From: JANWHZ01 sp035758575
Lineage (GTDB): Bacteria > Patescibacteriota > Saccharimonadia > Saccharimonadales > UBA4665
Direction of reading: 5' to 3'
Assembly (NCBI GenBank): GCA_035758575.1
Contig: DASTXH010000083.1
Location: 1 to 8,722 of the forward strand
Length of the DNA: 8,722 bases
Below are positions 1 to 4,799 of this stretch, piece by piece; positions within the stretch are counted from its first letter, which is position 1, and the number at the start of each line of letters is the position of its first letter. A program made the position numbers and the translations under genes. The notes below the pieces were generated by a model. The model was not told where the DNA came from, searched no databases, and saw nothing but the letters and a program-made list of their open reading frames with translations.

Positions 1-46
1 GTTTGGGACCGCGAGGTCGGAGGTTCGAGTCCTCTATCCCCGACCA
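1..46 (+). tRNA. tRNA-Pro(UGG), 3' part only (cut by window start)
   Basis: This is the 3' half of a proline tRNA; the acceptor 5' strand, D arm and 5' anticodon stem lie outside the window. What is visible is a seven-base anticodon loop TTTGGGA at 2-8 giving anticodon TGG at 4-6, the 3' anticodon stem, variable loop, T arm (GGAGG, loop TTCGAGT, CCTCT), the acceptor 3' strand ATCCCCG and an encoded CCA ending at 46. From the variable loop onward it closely matches the complete tRNA-Pro(CGG) at 2914-2989, which supports the identity. UGG reads proline CCN codons. A terminator hairpin begins directly at the CCA. Confidence 0.9.
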
Positions 47-82
47 AGCAAAGAGTCCGGCTTATAGCCGGGCTTTTTGCTT
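46..82 (+). terminator. Intrinsic terminator of tRNA-Pro(UGG)
   Basis: A hairpin of about 16 bp pairs 46-61 with 67-82 around the loop TTATA. The G+C core is GTCCGGC with GCCGGGC, and a TTTTT run at 74-78 sits in the descending arm, facing an A-rich ascending arm. The stem starts at the last base of the tRNA, so the tRNA 3' end must be released by processing. Confidence 0.9.
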
Positions 83-357
83 GTTTGAGGACGAAGAACC
101 GCACTGCGAAGCAGAGGTTCGATAATCGAGGACGCGCGCAGTCCGCCAGCTGGCGGACGAGCACGCCGCAAGATTATCCCAAAGGAGCGTTAGCGACGAC
201 GGATTCCTCTTCTGAAGATGAACTCCGAGAAAGCTCGGCTGAAGAAGAGCCCTAGCCTGCTGTCCTCTGCCTTTGCGCCCAGTAGCGAAGAAGCGGATAT
301 AGTCGGGCGCACAAGCCCCGACGCCGTCCTCTATCCTCGATTATCCGTGCTATCCGC
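83..357. other. Gene-free region with extensive self-complementarity; possible structured RNA
   Basis: No convincing reading frame covers this stretch. It holds many inverted repeats. GAACC at 96-100 pairs with GGTTC at 116-120 around a CTGC-GAA-GCAG hairpin. A perfect 18-base palindrome lies at 141-158. CTCTTC at 207-212 pairs with GAAGAG at 244-249 enclosing CCGAG (225-229) and CTCGG (234-238). GTCGGG at 302-307 pairs with CCCGAC at 317-322. Over long range, 121-132 (GATAATCGAGGA) is perfectly complementary to 334-345. The first seven bases of that arm also fit GATTATC at 172-178, so two folds compete. I do not recognise RNase P RNA, tmRNA, SRP RNA, 6S RNA or a known riboswitch on either strand. 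The strand of any transcript is undecided; an A/T-rich -10-like sequence near 359-364 could fire leftwards. Confidence 0.45.
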
Positions 358-363
358 TATAAT
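358..363 (+). promoter_or_regulatory. -10 box of the methyltransferase-Nudix operon, leaderless spacing
   Basis: A perfect TATAAT is followed by six bases (AACCGC) and then the ATG at 370, so transcription should begin at or next to the A of the start codon. No Shine-Dalgarno sequence fits in the gap. A good -35 box is not evident. The same -10/six-base/ATG arrangement recurs before three other genes in this window. Confidence 0.6.
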
Positions 364-369
364 AACCGC

Positions 370-1020
370 ATGAACATACAAGCGTCCACCAGTGAAGATC
401 ACGGCATAGCCCTACTGACAAGTAACGACTTGAACGTGTATAGCGTAGGTATATCTACCGGTGGAGTGGCCGAGATACGTATGGCCCAAGCAAGCCCCGG
501 GCGCCAGATTATTGCAACCACCATAGACGAGGCGGGTGCCGCGTTTGCCGAGCAATGCATAGCCGAACATCGCCTCGACGATCGCATTACTGTAAAGATA
601 GAAGATGCAGCAGGGCCACTGCCCTATGACGACGGTTCGTTTGATTATATATACGCCCGGCTTGTCCTGCACTATTTGCCAAAAGATAAACTCATAAGCG
701 CGCTTGCTGAGTTGTATCGTGTTCTAAAGCCCGGCGGCACATTGTTTGTGGTGGTTCGGTCAACGAAGTGCCCAGATGCTTCGGGCCCGAACACTACGTT
801 TGATCCAGAGACTCAGCTTACTACGTATGCCGACGTAATACATGGCAATTCGTATAGCCGTTTTTTTCACACGGAAACGTCTATTAGTGAATTCGTACGT
901 GCCGCTGGTCTTCATGTTATTTCCGTAACGTCGTATGACGAGCATTTGTTTGCGGATTTTATGCGTACCGTCCAATCGCCACACACGGATAACGTAATAG
1001 AATTGGTAGGAAAAAAGTAA
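370..1020 (+). CDS. Class I SAM-dependent methyltransferase (Methyltransf_11-like)
   Basis: The 216-residue cytosolic protein has the layout of a small-molecule class I methyltransferase. Motif I is at residues 23-32 (VYSVGISTGG), a degenerate form of the usual VLDxGCGxG. The acidic end of strand 2 is about TTID at 50-53. The motif II/III region reads LPYDDGSFDYIYARLVLHYL at 84-103, and the post-motif helix and strand read ELYRVLKPGGTLFVVV near 114-129. These are the standard landmarks of the UbiE/Methyltransf_11 group. The acceptor substrate cannot be read from sequence. Loss of the canonical GxGxG in motif I is odd and may lower or alter SAM binding. The ATG at 370 is chosen because a TATAAT box sits six bases upstream. 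The Nudix gene starts two bases after its stop, so the two are probably co-transcribed. Confidence 0.8.
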   Translation: MNIQASTSEDHGIALLTSNDLNVYSVGISTGGVAEIRMAQASPGRQIIATTIDEAGAAFAEQCIAEHRLDDRITVKIEDAAGPLPYDDGSFDYIYARLVLHYLPKDKLISALAELYRVLKPGGTLFVVVRSTKCPDASGPNTTFDPETQLTTYADVIHGNSYSRFFHTETSISEFVRAAGLHVISVTSYDEHLFADFMRTVQSPHTDNVIELVGKK

Positions 1021-1022
1021 CT

Positions 1023-1460
1023 ATGGAAGACATCTTTCACCTTGGCATTAAGGCACTATTGCGCAACGAAGAAGGTAGGGTTCTGCTACTCAAGGTAAAT
1101 CCCAAGAAACTACGCGGCGAGCAGCGCGACTACTGGGATTTGCCCGGCGGCAGAATCCAGAAGGGCGATTCTGTGCTGGACACCTTGCGGCGCGAAGTGG
1201 AAGAGGAAATAGGCGTTACTGGTCTCGGCGAGGCGACCGAGGTGGGCATGGTGCTTTCCAATATACGTATACCGCTTAGTGATGAGACCTCAGCTGGGCT
1301 TATTTTGGGTGTGTATGCGTGCGAAATGCCGAAAGGTGCAAGTATTACCCTGTCTGATGAGCACACGGCATATGATTGGTTTATGCCAAAAGAAGCCGCC
1401 GAGTTGCTGCGCGTAAAGTATCCCGGCTCATTCTGCGATGCTATTAGCCGTTTGGACTGA
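1023..1460 (+). CDS. Nudix hydrolase family protein
   Basis: The 145-residue protein has a near-complete Nudix box at residues 43-65. G43 is followed after five residues by D49, where the family has Glu, then R57-E58-V59, E61-E62 and G64-V65. The Mg2+-binding REUxEE core is intact, so hydrolysis of a nucleoside diphosphate linked to another moiety is expected. The preceding YWDLPGGR is typical of the fold. Substrate is not readable; 8-oxo-dGTP, other damaged NTPs and NDP-sugars are all possible. It starts two bases after the methyltransferase stop and is likely translated by coupling, with only a weak purine-rich stretch upstream. No strong terminator follows; a four-pair CACC/GTGG hairpin with loop TTCG just after the stop lacks a T run. 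Confidence 0.9.
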   Translation: MEDIFHLGIKALLRNEEGRVLLLKVNPKKLRGEQRDYWDLPGGRIQKGDSVLDTLRREVEEEIGVTGLGEATEVGMVLSNIRIPLSDETSAGLILGVYACEMPKGASITLSDEHTAYDWFMPKEAAELLRVKYPGSFCDAISRLD

Positions 1461-1534
1461 CAGCACCTTCGGTGGAAAAGTCTCTGCCCTTCTAATTTAG
1501 TCGTGTGAATGAGGTTGGGTGTACTAGCCCCAGA

Positions 1535-1981
1535 TTACGCCACTATGCCTATATGGTTTGCCAGGGTTTGTTGTATATCTTCACGCCCTGCCGGTAGTAC
1601 TATTTCTTGTGCCGCCCCGCCCTGGACCATGGCAGCATTAAAGTATGTCAGCGGCTGATCGGGCTCGTGTGCAAGGAAAACAGTCCTCCCGAGTGCGAGC
1701 GCAACACCTATTTCGGTCTGCACGCCAGCAGATACATTATGTGCCAGCAATGCTAGAAGGGTGTCGCTTTCCTTAATGTGCTGCATATCTAGTCTGAACG
1801 CTGAAGCGGGATCATCGTTATTTATCTTGTATCCGTCAGCCCTGAGCGCGCAGAAAACCGTGTGTCCAAGCGACTCAACTGTTGAGAGCGTGGCCTCGAG
1901 CCATTCCTTATATTCCGGGTGAACATTGCCCGTTTCATAGTCGACGTGGGCGGAGTAAGAAGCAGCGACAAAGATTTTCAT
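1535..1981 (-). CDS. Nucleoside 2-deoxyribosyltransferase-like protein
   Basis: The 148-residue protein resembles the nucleoside 2-deoxyribosyltransferase/DNPH1 fold. It opens with MKIFVAASYS, matching the family's first strand and substrate loop. It carries an ESD at 71-73 and a late SAGVQTEIGVALALGRTVFLAH segment at 84-105, where E90 occupies the position of the family's catalytic Glu. The family transfers deoxyribose between bases or hydrolyses the N-glycosidic bond of deoxynucleotides. Which activity applies here, or whether it is only fold-related, cannot be told. An in-frame ATG 18 bases upstream exists, but the start at 1981 is preferred because it fits the family start and lies six bases from a -10-like TACACT. 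It lies between a Nudix enzyme and a nucleotidyltransferase, but on the other strand. Confidence 0.7.
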   Translation of the reverse strand: MKIFVAASYSAHVDYETGNVHPEYKEWLEATLSTVESLGHTVFCALRADGYKINNDDPASAFRLDMQHIKESDTLLALLAHNVSAGVQTEIGVALALGRTVFLAHEPDQPLTYFNAAMVQGGAAQEIVLPAGREDIQQTLANHIGIVA

Positions 1982-1987
1982 GCAGGT

Positions 1988-1993
1988 AGTGTA
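1988..1993 (-). promoter_or_regulatory. -10 box of the deoxyribosyltransferase-like gene, leaderless spacing
   Basis: Read on the minus strand, TACACT is followed by six bases (ACCTGC) and then the ATG at 1981. A candidate -35 box, TTGCGC, lies at 2010-2015 with a 16-base spacer. A leaderless transcript is predicted. Confidence 0.5.
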
Positions 1994-2037
1994 GCGCAAA
2001 TATGCGGCAGCGCAAGCCTGGTGATTGCACCGGCGTG

Positions 2038-2043
2038 TACAAT
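2038..2043 (+). promoter_or_regulatory. Candidate -10 box of the nucleotidyltransferase gene
   Basis: TACAAT lies 30 bases before the ATG at 2074. Transcription from about 2050 would give a short leader of roughly 24 bases containing GAGG at 2063-2066, a Shine-Dalgarno sequence seven bases before the start. This gene therefore differs from the leaderless genes around it. No clear -35 box was found. Confidence 0.4.
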
Positions 2044-2073
2044 GCAGACATAGATTAACGATGAGGCACGTCT

Positions 2074-2682
2074 ATGAATAATGGGCCATTTGATGCAAAG
2101 ACCGCAGCGCTTGAATCGCTGATGCTACGTATTGCGCATGACGCAGCAAGACATAGGAAGAAGTATTACATCGGGGGCGGCTTTGCGATAGACATCGCAT
2201 TCGGGGGGTTATCGAGGGCGCATGATGACATAGATTTTTATCCTGTGGAGGCTGATACCTTATGGTGGAAAAATTGGTTTGGCGAACAGGGGTACGCCAT
2301 ATCCATAGATGTGGATATGGCGCCACTGCGGTATGCTTTTTTGGTATCGGGGCAAGTGGAACCGGCTACTGGAGTAGCAAGCCTAGCAGATGTATATCCC
2401 ATAGCCGTTGACGATGTGGGCAGTATCTCAATGGCAGTACGGCCGGACGCAACGGAAGTATGGGACGGCATGCTTTCTATATCGGGTGGCCGCGGTATAT
2501 GGCCGGGTAAATCGTGGCGAAATGTCCACGGTGTCATGTATAAGGGGTATAAGATATTCATAGAAGATTACCACGCAGTTTTGGCGCAAAAAGAGGCGTA
2601 TATACGCCTGCACCCTTCAGAGAGGCTCGGCGATAAGCATCTGCACGATTTTAGACGCGCTGGAACTAAGCCATCTGTTTGA
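2074..2682 (+). CDS. LnuA/AadB-like nucleotidyltransferase domain protein
   Basis: The 202-residue cytosolic protein has the polymerase-beta-type nucleotidyltransferase core of the small lincosamide/aminoglycoside enzymes. YYIGGGFAIDIAFGGLSRAH at 31-50 is followed by DDID at 51-54, giving the two metal-binding Asp residues after the Gly-Gly turn. ADVYPIAVDDVGSI at 105-118 corresponds to the LDIHPINLNDDGSI segment I recall from LnuA and supplies a third acidic residue (D106). The C-terminal KHLHDF matches the HxDI end of the same family. The fold is confident; drug modification is not, since CPR and environmental genomes carry many relatives of unknown substrate. GAGG at 2063-2066 supports the start. 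It stands alone, with its own promoter. Confidence 0.75.
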   Translation: MNNGPFDAKTAALESLMLRIAHDAARHRKKYYIGGGFAIDIAFGGLSRAHDDIDFYPVEADTLWWKNWFGEQGYAISIDVDMAPLRYAFLVSGQVEPATGVASLADVYPIAVDDVGSISMAVRPDATEVWDGMLSISGGRGIWPGKSWRNVHGVMYKGYKIFIEDYHAVLAQKEAYIRLHPSERLGDKHLHDFRRAGTKPSV

Positions 2683-2718
2683 TGTCCGTAGCGGCCTTGC
2701 GGGCCAGTTTGGCTGAGC

Positions 2719-2747
2719 TGGATATTCCCCGTTGTTTGCGTTATAAT
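2719..2747 (+). promoter_or_regulatory. Promoter of the tRNA-Pro(CGG) leader transcript
   Basis: A perfect -10 box TATAAT at 2742-2747 is preceded, with a 17-base spacer, by TGGATA at 2719-2724, matching four of six positions of the TTGACA -35 consensus. The bases after the -10 box, CCTCTGTT, are identical in the tRNA-His promoter. Transcription probably begins near 2754-2755, which places a C-rich discriminator between the -10 box and the start. Confidence 0.7.
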
Positions 2748-2754
2748 CCCCTCT

Positions 2755-2913
2755 GTTGTTACTCTGTACGTTGGTGTTTTTACAAAATTTCAAACCAAGG
2801 CGTCCGCCACCTGGCGGATGACTGTTTGATATTTTGAGAGGAAAGACATAGCCAACAGCCGAAGCTTTTGCTGCGTTAGCGGCAAAACGAGGCATTGGCG
2901 TAGGTCTTGACGA
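2755..2913 (+). ncRNA. Structured 5' leader of tRNA-Pro(CGG), two-domain element shared with tRNA-His
   Basis: The leader of about 159 nt separates the promoter from the tRNA. Domain 1 is a hairpin in which 2783-2795 pairs with 2824-2836 (12 of 13 pairs), flanked inside by CAAGG and GACT and capped by TCCGCCA/TGGCGGA at 2803-2818. After AGAGGA comes domain 2. AAGAC (2843-2847) pairs with GTCTT (2904-2908), GCCAA (2851-2855) with TTGGC (2895-2899), GCC (2858-2860) with GGC (2891-2893). TTTTGCTG (2866-2873) pairs with CGGCAAAA (2880-2887). GACGA at 2909-2913 abuts the tRNA. The tRNA-His leader has the same order of elements with compensated base changes. No open frame, T-box motif or internal terminator is seen. 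Function is unknown: processing, stability or transcription control are possible. Confidence 0.7.
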
Positions 2914-2989
2914 CGGGGTGTAGCGCAGCTGGTAGCGCGCAGCGTTCGGGACGCTGAGGTCGGAGGTTCAAGTCCTCTCACCCCGACCA
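2914..2989 (+). tRNA. tRNA-Pro(CGG)
   Basis: A complete cloverleaf of 76 bases including CCA. The acceptor stem is CGGGGTG with CACCCCG, the D stem GCGC with GCGC, and the anticodon stem CAGCG with CGCTG. The anticodon loop TTCGGGA (2945-2951) gives anticodon CGG at 2947-2949. The T stem is GGAGG with CCTCT, followed by discriminator A and encoded CCA. It reads CCG proline codons. A second proline tRNA, anticodon TGG, ends at position 46, so two Pro isoacceptors lie within 3 kb. Confidence 0.97.
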
Positions 2990-3027
2990 ACAAAAGCAGC
3001 CTCAGGTATCGCCTTGGCTGTTTTTGT
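2990..3027 (+). terminator. Intrinsic terminator of tRNA-Pro(CGG)
   Basis: Twelve pairs join 2990-3001 to 3016-3027 (ACAAAAGCAGCC with GGCTGTTTTTGT, one G-T). A further AGG/CCT helix at the top is closed by the loop TATCG. The T run at 3021-3025 lies in the descending arm. As with the other tRNAs here, the stem starts right after CCA. Confidence 0.85.
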
Positions 3028-3052
3028 GTTTGATAGGGTCTAAACTCCGGCT

Positions 3053-4108
3053 GTGGGCAATAACGGTCATTTTCGCCGCACCTGTACTACAATGAAGGTA
3101 CTAATGCATCAATATTTCGCAACATTTGTTGCCGGTACCCAAGACATTATTCTGCGTCAGCTGAAGAAGGTGCCTATTGAGCGGCTGAAGGTGACATATA
3201 TTGATGACGGGCTGGTGGTCTTTGATGCCAGTTTCCCACCGGAGCGCATCGTTGATTTCCGATTTTTCAATAACACTTTCTTGCTGTTAAAGGATTTTGG
3301 CGAAAAGCCCAGCAATACGCTCGATCGTTTGGCTGCCGGCTTGTTGCGCGAAAAGTTACAGGTGAACGGTACCCTAGACCGTCTCACGGCAGGCAAAGCT
3401 CCCAGACTTGCTGTCGTGCAGGAAAACCAGCCAGTACCACTAGCCAACCATAAAGCCCTAGAACAGCACCTGGCAAGGCAGTTGCGCGTCGGCGGCAGGG
3501 CAGTGGCGCAGTTTCAGTTGGTTGTGCGGCGCAGTGGCAGAGGCCTGTTTGGCGTGCGCTTAGCAAGGCCGCTTTTCAAGCGTGTGCACCGTCCTGACGG
3601 TGCGTTGCGACCGGAGTTGGTACATATATTGTGTTTAGTGGCCAACGTTACTGGCAAAGATACCGTGCTAGACCCTTTTGCTGGGTACGGGACGGTTATA
3701 GACGAGTGTCTGCAGGGCTTCCATGTGCGCCGTGTGATAGGGGTTGAGAAAGATGCCGAACGCTACAGCCAACTCAAACGCAACATTCGCTCTGATAACG
3801 CCCAGATACTGCACGGCAGCGCCACAGACCTGGATTTGGAGGCTGCATCAATCAACAAGGTTATTACTGATCCGCCTTGGGGATTGTACGACACCACAGG
3901 GCAGCAGGAGCTTCAGCACCTGTATCGGCGATCTTTATCTGAGATAGAGCGCGTCCTGAAGCCTGGCGGCGTGCTGGTGCTATTGTCGGGTAACGACGGC
4001 TTAAACCACGCAGCTGAGACCACATCTGATCTAGAGTTGCTCAAGACGTATCCCGTGTTGGTGTCCGGTAAAAAAGCGATCATCCTTAAATTGCGGAAGA
4101 AGATGTAG
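3053..4108 (+). CDS. Trm11/RlmL-type RNA (guanine-N2) methyltransferase family protein
   Basis: A protein of up to 351 residues with a substrate-recognition N-terminal half, possibly a diverged THUMP-like region, and a C-terminal class I methyltransferase domain. FKRVHRPDGALRPELVHILC at 175-194 is the family's HRP/RPEL segment. VLDPFAGYGTVIDE at 205-218 is motif I, GVEKD at 230-234 ends strand 2, and TDPPWG at 272-277 is the catalytic motif IV of the DPPY/DPPW type. ERVLKPGG follows near 300. The family makes N2-methylguanosine in tRNA or rRNA; the target nucleotide is not readable. The start is uncertain. GTG 3053 has TAAACT at 3041-3046 exactly six bases upstream. ATG 3092 matches the usual family start, and ATG 3104 follows GAAGG and a TACAAT at 3088-3093. 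Confidence 0.8.
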   Translation: MGNNGHFRRTCTTMKVLMHQYFATFVAGTQDIILRQLKKVPIERLKVTYIDDGLVVFDASFPPERIVDFRFFNNTFLLLKDFGEKPSNTLDRLAAGLLREKLQVNGTLDRLTAGKAPRLAVVQENQPVPLANHKALEQHLARQLRVGGRAVAQFQLVVRRSGRGLFGVRLARPLFKRVHRPDGALRPELVHILCLVANVTGKDTVLDPFAGYGTVIDECLQGFHVRRVIGVEKDAERYSQLKRNIRSDNAQILHGSATDLDLEAASINKVITDPPWGLYDTTGQQELQHLYRRSLSEIERVLKPGGVLVLLSGNDGLNHAAETTSDLELLKTYPVLVSGKKAIILKLRKKM

Positions 4109-4111
4109 CGT

Positions 4112-4131
4112 CCGTAGCATTACGGTTTTTT
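4112..4131 (+). terminator. Intrinsic terminator of the RNA methyltransferase gene
   Basis: CCGTA at 4112-4116 pairs with TACGG at 4121-4125 around loop GCAT, followed by six T residues at 4126-4131. It begins four bases after the stop codon. The short stem makes it moderate in strength. Its T run overlaps the place where a -35 box for the next gene would lie. Confidence 0.75.
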
Positions 4132-4148
4132 CGTTTCGCCAGCAGGTA

Positions 4149-4154
4149 TACAAT
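4149..4154 (+). promoter_or_regulatory. -10 box of the polyprenol-kinase-type gene, leaderless spacing
   Basis: TACAAT is followed by six bases (ACAAAC) and the ATG at 4161. No Shine-Dalgarno sequence is present and no good -35 box is seen, because the expected place holds the upstream terminator's T run. A leaderless transcript is predicted. Confidence 0.55.
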
Positions 4155-4160
4155 ACAAAC

Positions 4161-4799
4161 ATGACAACAATTTGGCCGTTGCTGGCGAGTGCTGCCGCCG
4201 TATTTGTGCTCCTGTGCATATCAGAGGCACTATGGCATTATCGGCATGTACACCCAGAGTATACTCGTAAGTTCGTGCATATTACCGTTGGCTCACTCGT
4301 GGCTTTCTGGCCGTTTTTTCTCACCCAACGGGAGATTGTAGCCCTTAGCTTTGCCTTTATTGGCGTGCTGGCCACGGCGAAGTACCTCAATATTTTTCGT
4401 GCGATCCGGAGCGTGCAGCGGCCTACCTGGGGTGAGGCTTTTTTTGCTATCGCCGTAGGCCTGCTGGCATATATCGCCCAAGATAAATGGATCTATGCGG
4501 TGGCGCTATTGCATATGGGGCTGGCCGACGGCCTGGCGGCCGTTATGGGTACCCGCTTTGGCGGCAAGACGCAATACAAAATATTCGGCTATACCAAAAG
4601 CATCGTAGGAACGCTCACATTTATAGGGGTGTCAGCACTTATTTTGGTAGGGTACGCTGCTTTTGCTCATGCGCCGGTGAATATGTGGTTTGTGGCGGTG
4701 GTGTTGGGCGCAGGACTGCTGGAGAATACGGCAGTGCGCGGCCTGGACAACGCAGCGATACCTATTTTTGTAGCAGTTTGCCTGAACGTTTTACGTTAG
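4161..4799 (+). CDS. Dolichol/phytol kinase-type integral membrane protein (CTP-dependent polyprenol kinase family)
   Basis: The 212-residue protein is hydrophobic throughout, with about six or seven membrane segments, and has the marks of the SEC59/VTE5/cytidylyltransferase-related family. RKFVHITVGS at 36-45 is the N-terminal signature. LADGLAAVMGTRFGG at 121-135 resembles the family's GDxxAxxxGxxFG region, with LAD where GD is common. YTKSIVGTLTF at 144-154 is the conserved KSxxGxxxF block, and LDNAAIP near 195-201 is the C-terminal DN-P motif. Members phosphorylate dolichol, phytol or farnesol-type alcohols using CTP at the membrane. The substrate here is unknown; prenyl alcohol salvage is an inference. 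The gene has its own promoter and its stop codon overlaps that of the convergent ATPase gene. Confidence 0.75.
   Translation: MTTIWPLLASAAAVFVLLCISEALWHYRHVHPEYTRKFVHITVGSLVAFWPFFLTQREIVALSFAFIGVLATAKYLNIFRAIRSVQRPTWGEAFFAIAVGLLAYIAQDKWIYAVALLHMGLADGLAAVMGTRFGGKTQYKIFGYTKSIVGTLTFIGVSALILVGYAAFAHAPVNMWFVAVVLGAGLLENTAVRGLDNAAIPIFVAVCLNVLR

Noticed and set aside
83..357. RNase P RNA, tmRNA, SRP RNA or 6S RNA
   Set aside because: I looked for the conserved GAGGAAAGTCC and ACAGAA blocks of RNase P, the tRNA-like ends of tmRNA and the GGTCAGG/GGAAGG blocks of SRP RNA on both strands and did not find them.
412..984. Minus-strand open frames opposite the methyltransferase gene
   Set aside because: They have no family motifs and sit opposite a recognisable methyltransferase with a clear promoter and start.
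2783..2836. Insertion-sequence or MITE terminal repeats (CAAAATATCAAAC inverted pair)
   Set aside because: The arms are only 28 to 29 bases apart or less, no flanking target duplication is visible, and the sequence outside the arms is also conserved and covarying. A hairpin within a longer RNA fits better.
2755..2913. T-box riboswitch or attenuator before tRNA-Pro
   Set aside because: There is no T-box sequence of the AGGGTGGNACCGCG type, no specifier-loop arrangement and no terminator hairpin with T run inside the leader. A T-box also normally precedes synthetase or amino-acid genes, not a tRNA.
2790..2993. Short minus-strand open frame across the tRNA-Pro leader and tRNA
   Set aside because: It is antisense through a tRNA gene and its structured leader; its MLVGVRGLEPPTSASRTL-like start is the usual translation of an antisense tRNA, not a protein.
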